Shown here: positions 44,113 through 53,291 of the stretch, piece after piece
How the letters are laid out: each line of letters begins with the position of its first letter
Numbering within the stretch: position 1 is the stretch's first letter
NCBI RefSeq assembly: GCF_024622505.1
Contig: NZ_JANKAS010000010.1
Span: 1-64,000 of the forward strand
DNA from: Irregularibacter muris
GTDB taxonomy: Bacteria > Bacillota > Clostridia > Eubacteriales > Garciellaceae
DNA length: 64,000 bases
Reading direction: 5' to 3'
Notes under the pieces: generated by a model
The model's input: only the letters and a program-made list of their open reading frames with translations
What the model was told of the DNA's origin: nothing
Databases searched by the model: none
Position numbers and translations under genes: made by a program

Positions 44113-44823
44113 CTAATTGGCAAAAACGTGCTTACCAATTGTTTTGATAACGGGGCGTGAGTAAATCCATTTATTGGTAGTCTTGGCAGTATTATAATAA
44201 TAAATCGCTCCACTAGATGGATCCCATCCTGCTAGGGCATCCCTTGCAGCTTTAAGCGAACTTTCATCGGGAGCCATAAACATCTGCCCATCTGCCACCG
44301 CCGTAAAGGCCCCTGGTTGAAAAATGACACCACTTACGGAATTAGGGAAAGAAGCATGCCTTACCCGATTGAGAATAACTGCCCCTACTGCCACTTGGCC
44401 GATATAGGGCTCACCCCTGGCCTCCCCATGAATAGCCTGGGCTAATATATAGACTTCATCCCTATTGCTGGTTCCCCTACTGGCTTGATAGTTGGTATTC
44501 GCGGGGGCTTTTTTTATTAAATGTCCTAAACCCATGGCATTTAAAGTCTGTTGTCCTGCTTTTCCATCAGCTGTTAAACCCTGTTTTTTCTGAAAAGCCT
44601 TTACAGCCTGTTCAGTTTTCCAACCAAAGGATCCGTCTACAGTACCATCCTTCATGTATCCCCAATCCTTTAATTTTTGCTGCAATTGTCTCACTGAATT
44701 GCTATCGCTGCCATAGTAAATAACATTTTGTTGTGCCATCACTATTTTTTCATTGAGATAGGCACCGGCTAGGGCAAAAATTAAGGTCGAGATCATCACT
44801 ATTGCAATTAATTTTTTTTTCAC
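44113..44823 (-). CDS. sleB: Spore cortex-lytic enzyme SleB
   Basis: 236 residues. Signal peptide or anchor (about 1-30), a peptidoglycan-binding domain with NSVRQLQQKLKDWGYM and TEQAVKAFQKKQGL (about 42-97), and a C-terminal hydrolase domain of the CwlJ/SleB type. In the latter, the catalytic Glu lies in AIHGEARGEPYIGQVAVGAV. It is a lytic transglycosylase for muramic-delta-lactam cortex during germination. The start is GTG at 44823 behind GGAGGAG. Operon with ypeB. Confidence 0.96.
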   Translation of the reverse strand: MKKKLIAIVMISTLIFALAGAYLNEKIVMAQQNVIYYGSDSNSVRQLQQKLKDWGYMKDGTVDGSFGWKTEQAVKAFQKKQGLTADGKAGQQTLNAMGLGHLIKKAPANTNYQASRGTSNRDEVYILAQAIHGEARGEPYIGQVAVGAVILNRVRHASFPNSVSGVIFQPGAFTAVADGQMFMAPDESSLKAARDALAGWDPSSGAIYYYNTAKTTNKWIYSRPVIKTIGKHVFAN

Positions 44824-44914
44824 CCAAGTTCTCCTCCTTTATCTAGGATAAGAGTATTTTTTGTCAACTTGGACTTATTTATTCTTAAAAGAAGGATTTG
44901 TTTAAAAATGCCCA

Positions 44915-44944
44915 GAAAAAAACAGCTAAATTTTCTTAGCTGTT
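44915..44944 (-). terminator. Terminator containing the decarboxylase stop codon
   Basis: On the minus strand AACAGCTAA/TTAGCTGTT (perfect 9 bp, 6-nt loop) is followed by six T. The last two sense codons and the TAA stop (44936-44938) form the 5' arm. Confidence 0.88.
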
Positions 44945-46402
44945 CATTCCCAAAATCTTTATATAATCCACATAGGGATCTTCTGTCCCCTGGAGCATAC
45001 TTTTCTGTGCTTTTAAAGCTTCTATATATTCCACTAATTCTTTTGTAATTTTTTCTCCTGGAGTGACTACGGGTATCCCTGGGGGATAGGCCATAACCGA
45101 CTCTCCACTGATTTCTCCTATGGAGTCCCTAAGTTTTACTACTCGTTTAATGCTATAGTAGGCATCTCTGGGTGAGATAATGACTTCAGGATTTTTAAGG
45201 GGCGGGGTGATGATGGATTTTCCTCTTCCAGGTTTTCCATACTTTTCTTTTATCTCCCTTAGGGCATTAATAAGGGCATCTATACTTTCTTTGCGGTCCC
45301 CCAAGGAGATAATACACAATATATTGTACATATCTGCAAGTTCTACTTGGATATTATATTTTGATCGTAAAATTCTTTCTACCCCATAACCAGTTAATCC
45401 TAGTTCTTTTACATGAACTCCCAGTTTGGTTTCATCAAAGTCATGGACTCCTGGATTGCCTATCAAATCCTTACCAAAGGCATAATAACCACCGATTTCA
45501 TTGATTTTATCTCTACCATAACGGGAAAGCTCTAATACTTTTTCCAATAATTCTTCCCCTCTAATGGCGAGTTGTTTTCTTGCCACATCAATAGAAGCCA
45601 TGAGCAAATAAGAGGCACTGGTGGTTTGAGTAAGGTTAATAATGGATTTGACCTTCTGTACATCTAGCTTCTCATTGTTTAATACCAATAGAGAGCTTTG
45701 GGTTAAGGACCCTCCGGTTTTATGGGTGCTAATGGCACTCATGTCTGCTCCTACCTGTATACCTCCTATGGGTAGCTCAGGATGAAAGGACATATGGGCA
45801 CCATGGGCTTCATCTACTAATACCGCCATATCCCGTTTTTTAGCTAATTTTACTATCTCTCTTACATCAGACACGGCCCCATAATAGGTGGGATTGATGA
45901 GAAAAATGGCCTTGGCATCGGGATGTTCATCCATGGCTATTCTCACCTTTTCCATGCTCATACCCATGGCTATTCCGATTCTTTCATCAATCTCAGGCTG
46001 AATATAGATAGGAATAGCTCCGCTCAATATAATGCCTCCTATAGCAGACTTATGGGCATTTCTGGGAATCAATATTTTATCCCCGGGATGACAATAGGAC
46101 ATAATCATGGCCTGTACTCCGGAGCTTGTTCCATTGACTAAAAAATAAGCATAATCTCCCCCATAGGCTGCTGCGGCTAAATCAGTGGCTTCTTTGATAA
46201 CGCCTATAGGATTACATATATTATCTAAACATTCCATGGCATTAACATCAATTTCTAATACCTTAGAACCTACATATTCTGCAAACTCTGGCAGTCCTAC
46301 CCCATGTTTATGTCCCGGTACATCAAAGGGTATGACTTTGCTTTTATTGTATGCCTTTAGAGCATCAAACAAAGGTGTTTTATTTTGATCCATTTCTGTC
46401 AA
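44936..46402 (-). CDS. speA: Orn/Lys/Arg decarboxylase family protein (SpeA/YaaO type)
   Basis: 488 residues of the PLP-dependent fold-I decarboxylase group. The PLP lysine lies in SAISTHKTGGSLTQ (about 230), preceded by VDEAHGAH with the PLP-binding Asp. The Firmicute short form (about 480-490) decarboxylates arginine to agmatine in B. subtilis; lysine or ornithine are possible here. The start is TTG at 46402, 6 nt after GGGGGG; the ATG at 46393 is 15 nt away. No agmatinase gene is nearby, so substrate stays open. Confidence 0.85.
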   Translation of the reverse strand: MTEMDQNKTPLFDALKAYNKSKVIPFDVPGHKHGVGLPEFAEYVGSKVLEIDVNAMECLDNICNPIGVIKEATDLAAAAYGGDYAYFLVNGTSSGVQAMIMSYCHPGDKILIPRNAHKSAIGGIILSGAIPIYIQPEIDERIGIAMGMSMEKVRIAMDEHPDAKAIFLINPTYYGAVSDVREIVKLAKKRDMAVLVDEAHGAHMSFHPELPIGGIQVGADMSAISTHKTGGSLTQSSLLVLNNEKLDVQKVKSIINLTQTTSASYLLMASIDVARKQLAIRGEELLEKVLELSRYGRDKINEIGGYYAFGKDLIGNPGVHDFDETKLGVHVKELGLTGYGVERILRSKYNIQVELADMYNILCIISLGDRKESIDALINALREIKEKYGKPGRGKSIITPPLKNPEVIISPRDAYYSIKRVVKLRDSIGEISGESVMAYPPGIPVVTPGEKITKELVEYIEALKAQKSMLQGTEDPYVDYIKILGMNS

Positions 46403-46617
46403 AATAGTCCCCCCTTTCTCTGTGGTTAAATCTTTCTTTTATGTTCTTTCCCTTCATTTTTTAACTTATCCATTAAAACATAATTTCTATCACTTTTCAA
46501 TAGATTCTTTTCTTTTTAATTTATCTTAGAAAAGATGTTTGATTGCTTTATTGCGGGATATATATATATTACAACAATCATGTTGAAGGCTAATCATTTC
46601 CTTTTTTCCTTATCCCC

Positions 46618-46656
46618 AAAAAAGTCAAGGACTCCCCGTCCTTGACTTTTTTTATT
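46618..46656. terminator. Terminator after spoIIR
   Basis: AAAGTCAAGGA/TCCTTGACTTT, a perfect 11-bp stem with a 7-nt loop and A and T runs on both sides. It lies at the spoIIR stop and can work in both directions. The remaining gap before the decarboxylase gene shows nothing else. Confidence 0.9.
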
Positions 46657-47341
46657 TAAACAAAGATTGAAAAATCTCTACAATCTTCCATCTTACCTCT
46701 ACCTCTGGTTCTTTCTCTATACTCTCTTCTTCTTCATCCTCTTCCTCTAAACCATGGGCGGCAGGTTCTATCATCTCTTCTACGCTTTCAGTATTTGAGG
46801 CTGTATCCTCTACATGAATAAAGCAAAGAGGTGGAAACATCACACACCACCAATTAGCTCCTTTTCCCTCTCCCAATACAATACGAAAGGCCTCATAGGT
46901 TCCTGCAGGCAAGCTAAATTGTCCGTAATATTTTGTAGGGAAAGAAAATTTTCCTAGGGCAGCTGTAGCTCCATAGTCTTTCCCATTTTCCTTCAATACC
47001 TCTGTAGCTACCTCTATCATTTTATCTTTATTATTTTCAATAATGTTTCTGGTTTCTTCTAAACTCTGGGACTTTTCCAGGTAAGGCACAATCTCTTTCA
47101 ATACTTCATCCCTTACTACTGCCTTTACCTCTTGATCACTATCAGAATCACTATTGGCAAGCACATGAAAGCGGATAAGACTTTGAGCTATTTCCTCCTG
47201 GGATTGTACTTTAGAGTTTTTCATTAAATCTTCTACTCTATCTACATTGGCCAGTACCTTATTTGTAGAAAATAATTGTTGTACCAATAAAATACTTACC
47301 AATGTACAAATCATCATCAATACCTTATATTTTTTATTCAT
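46652..47341 (-). CDS. spoIIR: Stage II sporulation protein R
   Basis: 229 residues from the ATG at 47341 (GGGGG upstream; the longer frame to 47386 lacks support). SpoIIR is made in the forespore and exported to trigger SpoIIGA processing of pro-sigma-E in the mother cell. An N-terminal signal segment (about 5-25) is followed by the family motif IRFHVLANSDSDSDQ and VKAVVRDEVL. The C-terminal half has GANWWCVMFPPLCF, then an acidic tail (EEEDEEEE) before a short amphipathic end. Confidence 0.95.
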   Translation of the reverse strand: MNKKYKVLMMICTLVSILLVQQLFSTNKVLANVDRVEDLMKNSKVQSQEEIAQSLIRFHVLANSDSDSDQEVKAVVRDEVLKEIVPYLEKSQSLEETRNIIENNKDKMIEVATEVLKENGKDYGATAALGKFSFPTKYYGQFSLPAGTYEAFRIVLGEGKGANWWCVMFPPLCFIHVEDTASNTESVEEMIEPAAHGLEEEDEEEESIEKEPEVEVRWKIVEIFQSLFK

Positions 47342-47420
47342 TTTCTTTTCCCCCTGTTTTCTACCTTTTAATTGAAGTATGGACAAAAGAAGATGATTTT
47401 AAACCTATATTGGAGAAGAA

Positions 47421-48581
47421 TCACTCTACTACTCCTACCCTACGAATTCTTGCATCGGTTTGCACCTGAATATCCATGGAAGAAAATACCTCTTCCCAAT
47501 CCTTCTCCACCTGTTTCCATATCTTCGGATGGAATTTCTGTATATAACTTCCTACCCGAATGACATCTGCTTTATACTCCCTTTGGAGCTTTTTAATGGT
47601 CTCCATGGCATCCTTTGTTATTTCCTCTGCCACTGATTTCTCCATTGTTTTAATCAGCTTATCGTCCATCAAATCCAAATTATAGGTACCCTCATCTAAC
47701 TGACCTTCTGTCCTAAGTTTGAAAATCATCTGGAGACCATCTTCGGTAGTCTTCAACTTCTTCTCTAGCTTGCTATTCACTATGGTATAGGAAATTAAGG
47801 TGTCTTCATATTTTGTCACAATGCCTCCCCCTTGTAGAGTCCCCTTTAAGAACATCAAGGACCTAGCCTCCTGACCCGTAAAATAACCCCTAAATTTAAA
47901 GTTTTGAATAATGGCTGCTCCCTCTACTTTAACTTCATCCTTTCCTAGGTTGATTTTGGGGAGAACAACCGTGCCCCTCTGCCCTAGTTCAGTCAGCATT
48001 TGGGTTAGCGTTACATGGGAAACCTTAGAGGATACTCTTCTATTTTCCATAATCCCCACAACATAAGGGACCAATAAATTTGCCCCTGTGGGTTTCATCT
48101 CAAAGACATCCTTGGCTCTTCCCTGCACTACTGCCACCTTGGCATCCCAATTAATATTTTGGTTTCTATGGAGATAGTCCATCATTTCCTTCATATATTC
48201 TTCATTTTTCAAAACATCTTCTCCAAACAAAATCAAATCGGTATGTCCAAAGAACAATTGTAGATCTATTCTGGTATTCATTTCCCTTTCGGCTTCCTTA
48301 GGACTTCTGGTGGTAATGGTCATAGAGGAAAATGTGTCCTCCCCAGCCCCCTTACCAACTACTGTACTGGCTAAGGGATGAATATAGGTGATACTATAAC
48401 GAGGAGAAAAATGCTCTGGTTCTGAGGCATTCTCTCTTTGTCTTGCTAGCTCTTCCTCTGGGGGCTTATCAAAGGCGATACCTAAAACAAGGGCTCGTTC
48501 TTCAATATCTTGTTTGTCCCAACATCCAGTATTCAATAGCAGTAAACAAACCAATAGTAGCATCAATATCTTTTTAGCCAT
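47421..48581 (-). CDS. Spore germinant receptor C subunit (Ger(x)C lipoprotein)
   Basis: 386 residues with a lipoprotein signal (lipobox LLNTGC, Cys at about 20) followed by WDKQDIEERALVLGIAFD, the hallmark of GerC proteins. The subunit sits on the outer face of the spore inner membrane as part of a nutrient receptor. It overlaps the B-subunit gene by 8 nt and is last in the A-B-C operon. Confidence 0.95.
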   Translation of the reverse strand: MAKKILMLLLVCLLLLNTGCWDKQDIEERALVLGIAFDKPPEEELARQRENASEPEHFSPRYSITYIHPLASTVVGKGAGEDTFSSMTITTRSPKEAEREMNTRIDLQLFFGHTDLILFGEDVLKNEEYMKEMMDYLHRNQNINWDAKVAVVQGRAKDVFEMKPTGANLLVPYVVGIMENRRVSSKVSHVTLTQMLTELGQRGTVVLPKINLGKDEVKVEGAAIIQNFKFRGYFTGQEARSLMFLKGTLQGGGIVTKYEDTLISYTIVNSKLEKKLKTTEDGLQMIFKLRTEGQLDEGTYNLDLMDDKLIKTMEKSVAEEITKDAMETIKKLQREYKADVIRVGSYIQKFHPKIWKQVEKDWEEVFSSMDIQVQTDARIRRVGVVE

Positions 48582-49680
48582 GGGTCTTTTCTCCTTTCTT
48601 TCTAAGGATTGATACCACCAGCAGAAGAAGGGGAATAATAAAGGCTACAGTGGCACCCAAGTAAATGGATACCCTACTGTCCCAATCGTAGACCTCTGCT
48701 ATATTCCCTGGTAGCAGAGCTAATATGTAAATAATGGGTAAGATCAACATGACATAGACTCTATAATCCTTTACCCCGGTCAATTTACTTAGGGTTATGC
48801 TCCCTGAGAAATAAAGAGTGGAAGAGGTGGTATAGGCAAAAAATACCCAAATGGTCATAATAATTCCTTCCAATTGCTCAATAAAGGAGCCGGGCACTTC
48901 AATAGCTTTCACATAGGACATTAAGGGCCATATTAATTGGCCAGTTTCATCCACTCCAAAGGTGGAGATAACAAGCATTGTGGTAAAAAGATAGATAACC
49001 GTAACAAAAGAGATTGCAATAATCATAGACTTTTTGGTGTTTTTATGATCTGCCACATAGGGTATAAATAACAGAGCAGATTCAAAACCTAGAAAGCTTA
49101 GAAAAAGCTGAAGACTGCTCTTCATCATGTCTAAGGGGGATGATTGAAACACGGGAAGTAAATTCGTGTAATCGACCTTGTAGGTACCGGCAAGTAAGGA
49201 CAATAAAAAGGGTATGATCATTAAAAACAACATAATCTCATAGAATCTCACAATGGCTTCCAGTCCCTGCCTGATTAAATAGGCTAATGCCAATAAAAAG
49301 GTTATGATAATCACCTCAATAGGCGTCCGAGGTAATAAATACATCTTCAATACCTCTCCAAAGATTCTAATAATGAAGGCACAAATAGGGATGAAATATA
49401 GGGTATACACTATCACCACAATGCTGGCTAGAGGTTTTCCTATGAGCTCTGTAGTATAGTCAAAAAACTGCTTATTCGGGAATCTACTTCCTAAAGCATG
49501 GATAATCATAGTAGCGATTAGACTAAACCCTCCCCCAATTAAAATCAGCAGCCAACCGTCTGAGCCAACATCTTGTACAACGATTCTAGGCACAGCCAAT
49601 ATCCCTACCCCCATGATGGTTACTACGATCAGGATACCTAATTGCAGTGAGGAAATCTTTATTTTATTGTTGTCCATCAT
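48574..49680 (-). CDS. Spore germinant receptor B subunit (GerAB family)
   Basis: 368 residues, about ten membrane segments, of the amino acid-polyamine-organocation transporter-like GerB family (SSLQLGILIVVTIMGVGILAVPR at the N-terminus). B subunits bind the nutrient germinant. The ligand cannot be read from sequence. Two adjacent ATGs follow GGAGAGG, and the first is used. It overlaps the A subunit gene by 17 nt. Confidence 0.95.
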   Translation of the reverse strand: MMDNNKIKISSLQLGILIVVTIMGVGILAVPRIVVQDVGSDGWLLILIGGGFSLIATMIIHALGSRFPNKQFFDYTTELIGKPLASIVVIVYTLYFIPICAFIIRIFGEVLKMYLLPRTPIEVIIITFLLALAYLIRQGLEAIVRFYEIMLFLMIIPFLLSLLAGTYKVDYTNLLPVFQSSPLDMMKSSLQLFLSFLGFESALLFIPYVADHKNTKKSMIIAISFVTVIYLFTTMLVISTFGVDETGQLIWPLMSYVKAIEVPGSFIEQLEGIIMTIWVFFAYTTSSTLYFSGSITLSKLTGVKDYRVYVMLILPIIYILALLPGNIAEVYDWDSRVSIYLGATVAFIIPLLLLVVSILRKKGEKTHG

Positions 49681-51364
49681 CCTCTCCTCCCTTCTTTTTC
49701 TCTTTTGTAAGCTTTATAGGTTTTATGAATTTTTTTAGAGGGTTTTTATCGGTATCCATCCCTTGATCTTGGACAGAATTTTTTCCCTGAGGGGGTTGAT
49801 TGATTTCTTCCTGACCCCCTTCTTCCCTAGGCCCATCCCCCATTCTTTTTTTATCTCCTCCCGCAGTATATTCTGGTCTGTTTTTCATCGAAAGTAAGGG
49901 AGCCTTGACAAGGGTATCCTTTATTTCTGACGATTTAAAGGGAGCTAGGGGAATGAGATAGGGCACGCCAAAGCTTGTCAAGGAAGCCAAATGTACCAAT
50001 ACCAATATGACCACCAAGATCAAACCATAAAGGCCTAAAAAACTTGCGGCGGCCATGGCTGTAAAGCGTAATAGTCGAAAACTAATACTCAAGTTGTAGC
50101 TAGGTATGGCAAAGGATGAAATAGCCGTCACCGCCACGATAATGACCATAATAGGACTGACCAGTCCTGCCTCTACAGCAGCTTGCCCAATGATTAAACT
50201 GCCCACTATACCTATGGTAGACCCCATCTGACTAGGAAGTCTTACCCCTGCTTCTCTTAAGAGTTCAAAGGTGAATTCCATAAGTAAGGCTTCCATAAAT
50301 ACTGGAAAGGGTACAGTTTCCCTAGTGCCTGCAATAAATATGGCTAATTGACTAGGGATGATCCCCGGATGATAGGAAGCAATAGCTATATAAACCGCAG
50401 GTAAAAGAAAGGAAATTACCACTGCGCCCATCCTAACCCAACGAACAAAATTGGCCACCCACCATCTTTCATAGTAATCCTCCGAGGATAGTAAAAATGT
50501 ATTTAAGGTCACTGGTACCACCAACACAAAGGGGGTATTGTCAATAATAATGGCTACCCTTCCTTCCAAGAGGGCAGCGGCCACTGTGTCCGGTCTCTCA
50601 CTGTGTTGAATTTGGGGAAAAAGAGAAATCCAACTATCTTCTATCAATTGTTCAATGTATCCACTTTCTAAAACGGCATCAATATCAATAGCTTCCAAGC
50701 GTTTTTCTACTTCCTGAAGAATATCCGTCCTGGTAATATCCTCTATATACGCAATACCGATATCGGTTTTGGAACGCTTACCGATTTGCATACTTTTTAT
50801 TTTAAATTTTGGGTCTCTTATTTTCCTCCTTAAAAGGACGGTATTTACCCTAAAGGTCTCTACAAAACCTTCCCGGGCACCTCTGATAACTGATTCACTA
50901 CTGGGTTCATCTATTCCCCTAGTAGGCCATCCCTTAGTAGATGTAATCAAAAATCTATCTATACCGTCTATAAAGATAATGGTATCTCCTGATAATACTC
51001 CTAGTATTCCTTCATCTAGATTGTCGCTTTCCTTTACATCGGCTGCAGAAAGGCCACCCTCTAATATTAGCTCATACATTTTCTCCTTTACTTCCTCTAA
51101 AGCAGGTGGAGTACGTCTCGCGTCCAACATTAAGGACTTTAGGATATGCTCCTCTATCACGTCCTGATTGATCATTCCATCTAGAAAAACAATAAACATT
51201 TTTTGTTCTTGCTCTTGGCCTAAACGAAATTCTCTATAGACCACATCGCTACAATCCTGAAATATGTTTTTCAAGGTTTTCATATTCTCATCTAATAGAA
51301 GAGAAACAGGTATAAACTCCTTTTGTTTTTTCTCCGTTGTTTTTTGTCTTCCCAATTTTTTCAT
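49664..51364 (-). CDS. Spore germinant receptor A subunit (GerA family)
   Basis: 566 residues. Soluble N-terminal domains (about 1-310) lead into the GerA membrane domain with PFVLVVPVTLNTFLLSSEDYY, RETVPFPVFMEALLMEFTFE and LREAGVRLPSQMGSTIGIVG. A hydrophilic C-terminal tail of about 80 residues follows, rich in Lys, Gln and Glu. A subunits form the oligomeric ion channel of the receptor. SD AGGAGGG. It begins the gerABC run, 18 nt after a small two-TM gene. Confidence 0.96.
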   Translation of the reverse strand: MKKLGRQKTTEKKQKEFIPVSLLLDENMKTLKNIFQDCSDVVYREFRLGQEQEQKMFIVFLDGMINQDVIEEHILKSLMLDARRTPPALEEVKEKMYELILEGGLSAADVKESDNLDEGILGVLSGDTIIFIDGIDRFLITSTKGWPTRGIDEPSSESVIRGAREGFVETFRVNTVLLRRKIRDPKFKIKSMQIGKRSKTDIGIAYIEDITRTDILQEVEKRLEAIDIDAVLESGYIEQLIEDSWISLFPQIQHSERPDTVAAALLEGRVAIIIDNTPFVLVVPVTLNTFLLSSEDYYERWWVANFVRWVRMGAVVISFLLPAVYIAIASYHPGIIPSQLAIFIAGTRETVPFPVFMEALLMEFTFELLREAGVRLPSQMGSTIGIVGSLIIGQAAVEAGLVSPIMVIIVAVTAISSFAIPSYNLSISFRLLRFTAMAAASFLGLYGLILVVILVLVHLASLTSFGVPYLIPLAPFKSSEIKDTLVKAPLLSMKNRPEYTAGGDKKRMGDGPREEGGQEEINQPPQGKNSVQDQGMDTDKNPLKKFIKPIKLTKEKKKGGEDDGQQ

Positions 51365-51382
51365 AAAAACCGTTCCCTCCTT

Positions 51383-51592
51383 TTATACGAAAATAGCAAA
51401 TATAAGATAGGATAAAATTCCACCTATAATATAGATCAACCCTACTACTTTGGTAACCTTTGCTTCTTTTTTTAAATCCTTTTTCAACATTATTTTTTGG
51501 TCAACATAAAAAGTAAAAAAACCACATCCTACAAGTAAAACCATCGTGTAAAATGAATACATTCCCTTAATGGTATCTAACACTTTGCCCAT
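51383..51592 (-). CDS. Small two-TM protein preceding gerABC (candidate receptor D subunit)
   Basis: 69 residues with two predicted membrane segments (about 11-31 and 46-66) joined by a Lys-rich loop. It lies 18 nt before gerA on the same strand with a good SD (TAGGAGG), so it is in the receptor operon. Some Bacillus germinant-receptor operons carry a 2-TM 'D' gene of about 75 residues that tunes receptor response. Size, topology and place match; sequence similarity was not tested. Confidence 0.7.
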   Translation of the reverse strand: MGKVLDTIKGMYSFYTMVLLVGCGFFTFYVDQKIMLKKDLKKEAKVTKVVGLIYIIGGILSYLIFAIFV

Positions 51593-51648
51593 TGTCTTAT
51601 TCCTCCTACATACAATACAGGGTTAACTTCTATTTTTACCTTTAAAGC

Positions 51649-51678
51649 AAAAAAAATACAGGCAATCTTTTGCCTGTA
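51649..51678 (-). terminator. Terminator after the nucleotidyltransferase gene
   Basis: On the minus strand TACAGGCAA/TTGCCTGTA (perfect 9 bp, 4-nt loop) is followed by seven T. It separates the ispE-gntR-nucleotidyltransferase run from the germinant-receptor operon. Confidence 0.88.
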
Positions 51679-51695
51679 CTAATTTAACGAAGCAT

Positions 51696-51800
51696 CTTAA
51701 ATAAAATACACCTTTCTTACTTGCAGTAGCGGGTCTACCAATCATTCCTTTGGTATGATAGCCACTATCTGCAAAGACGTCCTTTGGTATTTTGTTTAAG
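51696..51800. repeat. Palindromic dispersed repeat, family Z (copy Z2)
   Basis: 105 bp with inverted ends CTTAAATAAAATACACC and GGTATTTTGTTTAAG. Nested inside are CTTGCAGTAG/CTATCTGCAAAG and ATCATTCC/GGTATGAT stems, so it can fold into one long hairpin. The ends match Z1 (13951-14022), and CCACTATCTGCA (51762-51773) matches the edge of repeat W at 38905-38916 in reverse. It lies 8 bp past the nucleotidyltransferase stop. Confidence 0.75.
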
Positions 51801-51808
51801 ATCTCTCT

Positions 51809-52570
51809 TTATTTATGATGAAGAAGGGATAAATATTTTTCTGCATATTCTACATCAGAAGGTTTGTCTACATCATTGCCCACTTCTGCGTAGGAAGAAA
51901 TAATGGCTTTGGGTTCGATATTGAGAAGATGGGCTACTCTTTTTTCAAGACCTTTTAGGGTAAGGGTGCCCATTAAAAGTCTAGCCAAGAAGCTTATTCC
52001 TAACATTTTGGCCATTTTCCAAGGTTTTTTTCGGTGTTCCATCATATATCTAGCCATATCTATGCAACGATCCACTATGGCAGGATTGACCAGAAACATA
52101 TTGCCTCCCGTAAAGGTGCCTTCCCTGAGTTTAATATAGGTCCGCTTCATTTGGGGAAAAGCTTCCTCCTGGGCTTCCTTGGAAATAATAGGATAGGTTA
52201 AATCTCCCTTGGAATCCAAAGAAGCTTTAATAAAGTCATCAATGGCAGCAGGGGTAATAAAGGGGATATCCGCCGTGATAATTAGCACTTTATCCTCTCT
52301 TTGAAAATGCTCTAGTCCTTTGACTACATTGTCTATCATTTGCTCTTTTTCAGGAAGTATGATGTCCTTATCTGGGTCTATCTGAATTTCCCTCGCTAAT
52401 GCATTTTCATCCCCTATAATGGCTATACCATCTATAAAGGCACTTCCCCTTAAGGCATCTATAATGTATTGTACCATTATCTTTCCCCTTATGGGTAATA
52501 GTGCTTTATTGGTATAACCTAATAGGGGCGTTTTGTTTCCCTTACTACCTGCTAAAATTAAGGCTTTCAT
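51809..52570 (-). CDS. Nucleotidyltransferase family protein (MobA-like NTP transferase fold)
   Basis: 253 residues. The N-terminus MKALILAGSKGNKTPLLGYT with KALLPIRGKIMV is a nucleotide-binding loop and Lys of the MobA/GlmU-type fold. ITADIPFITP holds the metal-binding Asp. The substrate is unknown; such proteins make NDP-sugars, NDP-alcohols or molybdopterin dinucleotide. It follows gntR and ispE on the same strand, a grouping common in clostridia, which hints at a cell-envelope or isoprenoid-linked precursor. Confidence 0.82.
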   Translation of the reverse strand: MKALILAGSKGNKTPLLGYTNKALLPIRGKIMVQYIIDALRGSAFIDGIAIIGDENALAREIQIDPDKDIILPEKEQMIDNVVKGLEHFQREDKVLIITADIPFITPAAIDDFIKASLDSKGDLTYPIISKEAQEEAFPQMKRTYIKLREGTFTGGNMFLVNPAIVDRCIDMARYMMEHRKKPWKMAKMLGISFLARLLMGTLTLKGLEKRVAHLLNIEPKAIISSYAEVGNDVDKPSDVEYAEKYLSLLHHK

Positions 52571-52598
52571 CCTTATCCATCCTTCCCAACCTTGGCCC

Positions 52599-53291
52599 TT
52601 ATTCCTCTACATTCTCATCTATTTCTTTTGTCATATAATATTCTGCATTGCTGATATGACCCTGGGCTAACTTTCTTGCTTGCTCGCCATTTCTGGTGGA
52701 AATAGCCTGCACAATTTTTTTGTGTTCCTTTACAAGATCCATAGCATGATCAAACTGAGAGATATACATAACACGAAAACGCTGGACTTGTTCCCTTAAA
52801 CCACTAATCAGTTGCAATAATCTTTCATTTCTAGCAGCCCCATAGATTACATCATGAAAGGCTACGTCTTGGTCAATCAGTCCTTGAACATCCTTTTTCT
52901 CTGCGTATTCTGTAAACTTTTCCAATACTTGGGAAAGTCTTGTGATTTCTTCATCTGTAGCTCTTTTGGCAGCCAAGTCTGCAGCTAAGCCCTCTAATAC
53001 GGCTCTGATTTCTAATACCTCTATAACATCCTTCATGGATAATCCAGCGACATAGGCACCCTTTCTAGGCACCATAACCACTAGGCCTTCTAGTTCTAAT
53101 TGTCTGATGGCTTCTCTTACAGGTGTTCTGCTTACTCCCATTTGTTCTGCTAATTGTACTTCCATTAAACGTTTTCCTGGTTCCAAATCACCTTTGACAA
53201 TGGCTTCTCTCATGGATTGAAATACAATTTCCCTCAAGGGCTTATAATTGTCTAGTTTTGTTTCCATTAGGGATTCTTTTTGATTATTCAT
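52599..53291 (-). CDS. GntR-family transcriptional regulator (FadR subfamily)
   Basis: 230 residues from the ATG at 53291, 12 nt after GGAGG in the 3' end of ispE. The winged helix has the classic LAEQMGVSRTPVREAIRQLELEGLV. The C-terminal all-helical FCD domain (about 80-225) has likely metal/ligand residues in DVAFHDVIY and a later His pair. The ligand is unknown. It overlaps ispE by 8 nt and precedes the nucleotidyltransferase gene. Confidence 0.92.
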   Translation of the reverse strand: MNNQKESLMETKLDNYKPLREIVFQSMREAIVKGDLEPGKRLMEVQLAEQMGVSRTPVREAIRQLELEGLVVMVPRKGAYVAGLSMKDVIEVLEIRAVLEGLAADLAAKRATDEEITRLSQVLEKFTEYAEKKDVQGLIDQDVAFHDVIYGAARNERLLQLISGLREQVQRFRVMYISQFDHAMDLVKEHKKIVQAISTRNGEQARKLAQGHISNAEYYMTKEIDENVEE

